From the NCBI GenBank assembly GCA_010909165.1, contig VJWM01000197.1:1-64000 (forward strand): 64,000 nucleotides of DNA, in the 5' to 3' direction. The first letter of the stretch is position 1. Each line of letters starts with the position of its first letter. Shown here piece by piece: positions 57,953 through 64,000 of the stretch. This DNA is from Anthoceros angustus. Its lineage: Eukaryota > Streptophyta > Anthocerotopsida > Anthocerotales > Anthocerotaceae. A program made the position numbers and the translations under genes. The notes beneath the pieces were generated by a model that was given only the letters and a program-made list of their open reading frames with translations, made no database searches and was not told the origin of the DNA.

Positions 57953-59319
57953 ACGCGTGCAACGACAGCTCCTTCCTTTACAGTGTAGTCTCAGTATGTT
58001 TCGTTTGAGCAGAAGGTCAAGGTGGTTTTCGCTTGCCTTCGCCAGCCACTTCTTTCTGTTTGTGTGAATGAATGAGCATAGACATGCGTGAAGCCCACTC
58101 TCCCGTACCAACTGACGGGGCAAGCCGTGAGCACAATGAACCACAGCTTGTCATGAAACATCCAGAAGTCTCTTGCATCGACCCATTGACATCACTGACG
58201 ACAACAAAACCTTGCTCGTTGTCCCCTTCCCAAGCATCCAAGCCTGTGCTCGTCATGTCGTTCTTGCTGTCTTCCGTAGCTCTGTAGTACGGTTGAGGTT
58301 TACAGTGTTATTCCAATTTTGTGGAATATATTCAGTTTTACCACAATTTGAAAATAATACATCGAGGTATCAAACTGCCTGAACTTTACAGGTCTCTCGA
58401 CGACGGAAAGAATCCAGTCAATATAGTGACTACGATAAGATACGAGGTGTCGCGCCTTAAGAATTCTCTCGCGCGAGTCTGGCATGCCCACGGAAATGGG
58501 CGTCATTGAGATGTGAACAAATTTCCAATTGTGAATGCCGTCAAGAGGCCAGAGATACGGACATAAACAACGGATTATCATGAATTTATATTTTAAAGAC
58601 GTTTTTTCATAGTATATTATTTTAACATTACTTATATTGGATTCACGTACTCATGGGACGCAGGCTGTATGTCAAAAACATTGAAAGCCAATTATCAGTT
58701 TCCATTTCTTGATAATAGCTTGCTCCGCCACACTCCGCCTTTTGGTGTTTTCCATGCTCATGCCTCGGCCCTGTCGAACACTACTATGGAGATGGAGGAA
58801 TTGTTTTAAGAACGACTTCTTCGGCCCTGGTCATGTTCCATTCCTGCGTGTTGATCACGGTGGAGATCTAGAATTGCGGGATATTGGGGGCCTGATTTCG
58901 GGCTCATCCCGTCAACAGATCCACCGCCTCATAGATCATGACCTAATTGTCTTTTACCGTTAGGTGGCATTGTCAATAGACTACACATAGGGTCGAGCTC
59001 GTCTCGCTCTACATGGAGGCTATGGATACGCTTCCATTTATGGATACAGCTTTAGATTATTAGGGATAGATAGCTGACTTTTTTACGCATTATCTTGTAT
59101 GGCTTTCTACGAAACTTTTTTTGTATAATTATCTGCTCGTTAATCTCAAAAAAAAAAAAGCATTCTCAAGTGATGTTGTCTTTGGATTAAAGCAATTGCA
59201 ATCTTCTCCTCTCATCTTGTGTGAATACAATACCCCCCTTTTTCTCCGTGACGACTAGGGAGACACTCATATAAGCCTAAGATCAACAGGACACGGTACG
59301 ACCAGCCATATTTGCTTCT

Positions 59320-59462
59320 CTTCTAATGTGATACAATGGATTTGCTGATGCCAAATGCTTGCTCGGCCTCATGATATATAGATCATTTCTTCTAGTGTGA
59401 TACAATGGATTTGCTGATGCCGAATGCCGAATGCTTGCTCGGCCTCATGATATATAGATCAT
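59320..59462. repeat. 69-bp direct duplication
   Basis: GTGATACAATGGATTTGCTG starts a unit at about 59328 and again at 59397. The second copy has a doubled GCCGAAT, and both end ATGATATATAGATCAT. Confidence 0.88.
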
Positions 59463-60060
59463 ATCTTGTTCCACAGCTACATTGCTTGTCTCAAATGGGC
59501 GATTGTCCAATTTTCTTTTTTCTCAACAAGGCTCCTTGGCAACCTGACACTCAAAGTTGGGAGCCATTCTTTCGGAGCTTGCGTAGAAACTCTGTGAGTT
59601 GATGGTACCCTTCTCCTAGCCATGACTTGCAAGAAATGCAAAATAAGTAGGCGAGTACTAGAGTTCCAAGTGCTACCCTTGAGCTGGAATGAGAACATGC
59701 TTAGCTTATTACCCACCTTGATTAAAATTGTTCCCTTTGACTCTATAGCTAAGGCGTCTCTTGAGTGATGCGATATTTTAGAATAATAATTGTGAGTTGA
59801 AGTTGAACCTCCGGACTCTCAACGAGTTTGAACCTTGTCCCCGTTCACGTGGTGGGTTGTTGAATGCAATAAGGGTTATGGGTCTCTCAAACTTTGAGCA
59901 GGCAATATGAGCTTTCAAAACAGTCACAAGATAATGCTCACCCTTTAGCTTCGTTGGTGTATGCTTGCAGGAATAATGCAATACATCAAAGAAGGTGTTT
60001 GTCCTATTATGGATACACACTTCACACCAGCATCAAGAAACTATGACTCAAACTTTGCAG

Positions 60061-60204
60061 CTCGATGGAAGGTTGTGTGTAGGGTATGGGTTACAGATAA
60101 GGCAATCTCTTTAGAAGGAGGAATGACAAAAGCTCGATGGAAGGTTGTGTGTAGGGTATGGGTTACAGATAAGGCAATCTCTTTAGAAGGAGGAATGACA
60201 AAAG
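60061..60204. repeat. Perfect 72-bp tandem duplication
   Basis: CTCGATGGAAGGTTGTGTGT starts at 60061 and 60133. The two units appear identical through GAGGAATGACAAAAG, indicating a recent event. Confidence 0.93.
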
Positions 60205-60764
60205 TAGTTTAGGCGATCACATTATTCTAATTTTGAAGAAGACAACGTGGGTTTAACTTCCCAACAACTTATTAGCTCCCACCTACCTTCTACAATGAGA
60301 CAATTCACCCCCCACCAAGCGACACCTGACTAGGCTTTGTCCCAATCCCAGGCACCAATGTCCACAATGATGTTGTGAGCAAGCGCTTGGATTTTCTCCA
60401 AGGTCAGCCCACGAATGTCCACCTACTGAGACATATCTGGATGGGATCCATCTGTGAGGATAGCATCGAGCTCCAGCAGATGGATGCCCAAGCGTGGAAG
60501 AGCGTGAGCTCCGGGAAGACATTATAGGAGCGATCCACTTTAAACTGTAGAGTTCCAACATCGCTCATACCCACAACTTGGTCGGGATGAAAGGTTGATT
60601 GTGGGCTATGGAGCGCAAGACTCTCCTCATGTACTCGCAAGACTCTCCTCATGTACTCGCAAGCCCAATTATTGCCAGGAGTTGCGGATTTTGTTACATC
60701 AACGACAACTCTTCTCTCAAGACGTTCGTGTCTCGTTCTTGAGCAGAACTAAGTTCATGCACCA

Positions 60765-61070
60765 GGGTGATCAAACGAGTATGCTGCAAAAAGTATAAAA
60801 CGTGGGATTCCTAGTGCTAACAGGAAGTAACATTAGTGACCACTCTCATGGCCACTTGATGCCCAAGGGTGATCAAACGAGTATGCTGCAAAAAGTATAA
60901 AATGTGGGATTCCTAGTGCTAACAGGAAGTAACATTAGTGACCACTCTCATGGCCACTTGATGCCCAAGGGTGATCAAACGAGTATGCTGCAAAAAGTAT
61001 AAAATGTGGGATTCCTAGTGCTAACAGGAAGTAACATTAGTGACCACTCTCATCGCCACTTGATGCCCAA
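60765..61070. repeat. 102-bp tandem repeat, 3 copies
   Basis: GGGTGATCAAACGAGTATGC recurs with a 102-bp period. Units are nearly identical (AAAACG versus AAAATG, CATGG versus CATCG). Confidence 0.93.
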
Positions 61071-64000
61071 GCGCGCTATCAAGGACATGAAGCGGTGTGC
61101 TACTTTGGTCACCTTACTAGACTTAGTTTAAGTAGTATGCTAGCTTAAGCTTGGATGGGAGGTACACGCCGCTCATAAATGGCAGACCCGACAAACATTG
61201 GTGTCAAGGCTTTCTTAGAAGATATCCCTAAATCACAATGCCGAGAGAAACAAGATTAGAACCAAACACATATAGGAGCAATGAATCCCACAATTGTTGG
61301 AGACTTCTACACTAAACAGATATGAGCCATGTATGATGGGGTGGATGGTTGTTTTACATTAGACTGCATATATATGGAATATGGATGAGACTAATTCTTT
61401 ATCACTTCCTGCCATCACGTACATGCTTCTACAAGTCACTTGAGATAAAACTTCACACCAGTAACTTGTGGCAATGCTATAGGAACCACAATTCATGGCT
61501 TCTACATCGTTAAAGACAATGCCTATAGACACTAATGACCACCATGGGGTTAAATAATCATTCGACACAAAGAACCTCGTAGTTAAGTGATCCACTAGGA
61601 GGGGGAGATATTGCGCTCCCCCATCCATGGTGATCTTGAAGGCTAGTGCTCTGTTTGGGATTTGCCCTCGCGGTTAATGCACTTTTCTTATGGACCAATG
61701 GTGGGCCGTTCTTTGGGCCACTACCATCCAACAAACTTGTGGACATACTGGACTGCTGTCATCTATGGGGGCCAGGACAAGGACATTGAAAAGATTTCAG
61801 CTGCTTTGTATATGGGTGGCAAAGTTGCTGTGGTAGCACAAATTCACGCCACCCAGCCTCAACATCTTAAACAGGAAGCTTGAAAGCGAGCAGGCCGTCT
61901 TCTCAGGTGCCGCCCAAGATAAGGAACTTCCACTCTCTGTTGTGATTTCCGGATTGGTTGCCGGATGGTGCCTCCCTGCGCTTAGGGGTGCTGCAATGTT
62001 ACATCGGTAGAGGACTGGCCGGCTCCTTTGCACGGACAGGGAGCGGCCCGTTTCGGGCTGTGGTGTTGGTTCGGGCGACTAAGGGACAACGAAGAGGGGT
62101 GCTAGTGATTTTACGGCGTGTTGGGCCTGCCAGAGGTCTGGTCTCGAGCGCAGCCCATATCGGGCCGGTCTGTTCTACGGCTGGTGGCGCGGGCCTTTCA
62201 CTTGGGCCCATTGGGGAGGATGCTTAACGCTCCTGTTGGCGGCGGCACTGGCCGCTCCTTTTCGTCATCAGGCTGCTTGGTTGCTTGCTCAGCTACCTCT
62301 TGCTATTGGCGTGTTGGTGCGTGCTGCTTCTGTGTCTTCTGCCATCCCTCCCCCGTCATGGAGCCCAACAAATTCGGGCCGTTTGGGAGGCCCTACGGCT
62401 GCTGGAACACGGACGTGTTTTCTGTGGTGGTTCCCACTAGCTCTGCCTTGCGAGATGCTGGTGCTGCTGACCCGGCGAGGCTGTGCGGTGCTCCCCCGGC
62501 TGTCAGGGTGTATAGCTGCAACGCGTCCGGATCGTCTCGACCAAGGTCAGGCAGCCCGCGTGTGATGCCTGGGCACGTCTGTGTTCCTTGAAGATTTCAT
62601 GGTGGTCGCGACAGCAACCTGCGTATCATGTCTGGGCACGTCTCTGCTCCGTGAAGTTTTCACGGTGATTGCAACCGCAGCCAGATGGTGGCTCCAACCT
62701 GGCCGGGCTTGCTACGTCGTTGTCGCTTGCCCGAATCTTCGGCCAGCGGTGCAGTGCTTACCTTTCCTCGTCATTCCCACTACTGATGCAGGCGGGCCTA
62801 CAGTAATTTGACAAGAAGTTCTCGAGTGACTGGGGATGCACTCATAATCTAGAATTGCAGAGTTGCAGAATTGCAGATCAGAGCATGGAAAAAGTTCATT
62901 GAGTCATCCTCCCATCTCACTCTCATCAGCAGATCCCGAGAGTCCCGCTCACCGCGTCTACTCAGGGATGGAGACATGACGCGCTACCTTCCCGCCGAAG
63001 GAGGAAGAATCTCAAAGCCTCACACAATGCAGATGCTAAGAACACGCACGGGGCTGCTCGCCTGGTCCCGCAAGCTCCGACAACCCGACTCATCACACCC
63101 TTCGCACAAACACGGGCCAAGATCTGAGAGGGCAAAGCAGTCCCGCAGGCTCGGAGAAAAGCTCTCTCACCTACACAGAAGCTCAAGAACATGCACAGCA
63201 TTGGTTGGAACTTGGCTTGACCCGCAAGCTCCGACCAGGGGCCCATCCAACAACCTATTTTCACACACATGGGCTGAAGTTTCAAGAGCCAGAGTACAGT
63301 ACTACTGCAGGCGCGCAGAAGGCTGTGTCGCCAGACAGACGTGCGGTCCAAACTGGTCGTGCAGCAAGGAAGAGCCAACCCTCAAAATCATGGTCCTGAA
63401 TCTTCAACAGAAGCCACAAGAAGACACCGTAAGTACGAACCTCTTCCTCCTCTCAACCACATAAAAAACCCTTGCCGATTCCAGCATCCAATCCCGGAAC
63501 CCCTGGGGCCCGGATACGTAGTACTGCGTACATGTACGCAGTCCATGCCAATATCTGTGCTCCACTTCCAGGCACTTCCGAACTCACACGAGCCTGGCAG
63601 CCTGAACCCCGCAGGCAAGTGATGACGCATGTGACTGGAAGCATCAACGGCGGGGCTGGATCGAAAGCACTCGCCCGGTGTGGACACCCGGTCTCTCCTC
63701 CTCCAGATATCAAACCTGAGCCTCTCAAAGAAGCAGCAAGGACACTGCCACATTACTGTAAGCTTCAAACATCTCCGGAGTCAACATATACATTACAAAA
63801 CCACACCACAGCCAGGGACCACAGCCTCTGCAAGGCCTCCCATTGGCACCTCAACGCAGATGTCAACACCACAAAACCATCTTGTCGCCTCCCCAAGTTT
63901 AGCACAAAAAGGACGAATCGCGTCCCCTTAATCGAGGCAAAGGCACCATGGCAACGCGCTGGTGATGGCAGAAATGAGGTCACAATTCGTGGAAACAGGT
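61071..64000. other. Unassigned region, no supported gene
   Basis: Open frames at 61662-61883, 62118-62591 and 62871-63464 do not match a family I recognise and no splice-linked frame could be built. A diverged repeat of about 60 bp (GGGCACGTCT, then TGAAG and TTTCA(T/C)GGTG) occurs at 62570-62690. The texture resembles decayed transposons. Confidence 0.4.

Larger units (their letters stand above)
57953..60764. other. Intergenic with small tandem duplications
   Basis: Begins with the 3' flank of the GT90 gene. No gene is supported. An A-run lies at about 59149-59159. Two tandem duplications are listed separately, and GCAAGACTCTCCTCATGTACTC is doubled at about 60617-60662. Confidence 0.55.

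Noticed and set aside
61359-61628. Copia-type open frame on the minus strand
   Set aside because: The peptide has no reverse-transcriptase, integrase or RNase H motif that I can verify.

Overview
The window is nuclear DNA from a land plant. It holds receptor-like kinases with a leucine-rich-repeat (LRR) ectodomain, a serine carboxypeptidase-like gene, a peroxisomal-type malate dehydrogenase, a RAD6-class E2, a GT90 glycosyltransferase and a Ty1/Copia element primed by initiator-Met tRNA. Introns are canonical GT-AG and mostly 70-180 bp, unusually short for a plant. That fits a lycophyte such as Selaginella better than an angiosperm, but this is an inference from gene style, not an identification.

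Layout. 1-7158: no recognisable gene; 2.0-5.9 kb is a GC-rich, pyrimidine-skewed block. 7164-13798: a complete but mutated Copia retrotransposon on the minus strand, with 252/255-bp LTRs and a 5-bp target duplication. 13.8-16.3 kb: AT-rich spacer with short tandem repeats. 16919-18706 (+): nine-exon malate dehydrogenase, converging on 19405-20958 (-), a five-exon RAD6/UBC2 E2. 21.0-25.6 kb: repeat-rich spacer. 25657-42268 (+): a tandem LRR receptor kinase cluster of three members, called here G1, M and G3. 42.3-46.4 kb: duplicated non-genic segments. 46449-48675 (+): damaged serine carboxypeptidase-like gene. 48.7-50.9 kb: tandem repeats and a 22-bp palindrome. 50919-52505 (+): three-exon gene for a charged, lysine/glutamate-rich conserved protein. 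52.5-56.1 kb: AT-rich repeats and a tRNA-like relic. 56084-57952 (+): three-exon GT90 (CAP10) type II membrane glycosyltransferase. 58-64 kb: repeats with no supported gene.

The most interesting part is the receptor-kinase cluster. M begins with G3-type sequence and ends with G1-type sequence, and it lies between G1 and G3. This is the product expected from unequal crossing-over. Inside M the sequence switches repeatedly between G1 and G3 types and jumps backwards six times at 9-12-bp microhomologies, always in codon phase, adding LRR blocks and a second partial kinase. The same small deletions recur in several of the amplified blocks. G3 has also gained about 0.69 kb in its signal-peptide region. 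That insert was copied from a locus 5.9 kb downstream, with microhomology at both ends. An assembly or polishing artefact has to be excluded for M, because many differences are single-base homopolymer changes.

The other genes are ordinary housekeeping or secretory-pathway genes with no evident functional link to each other.
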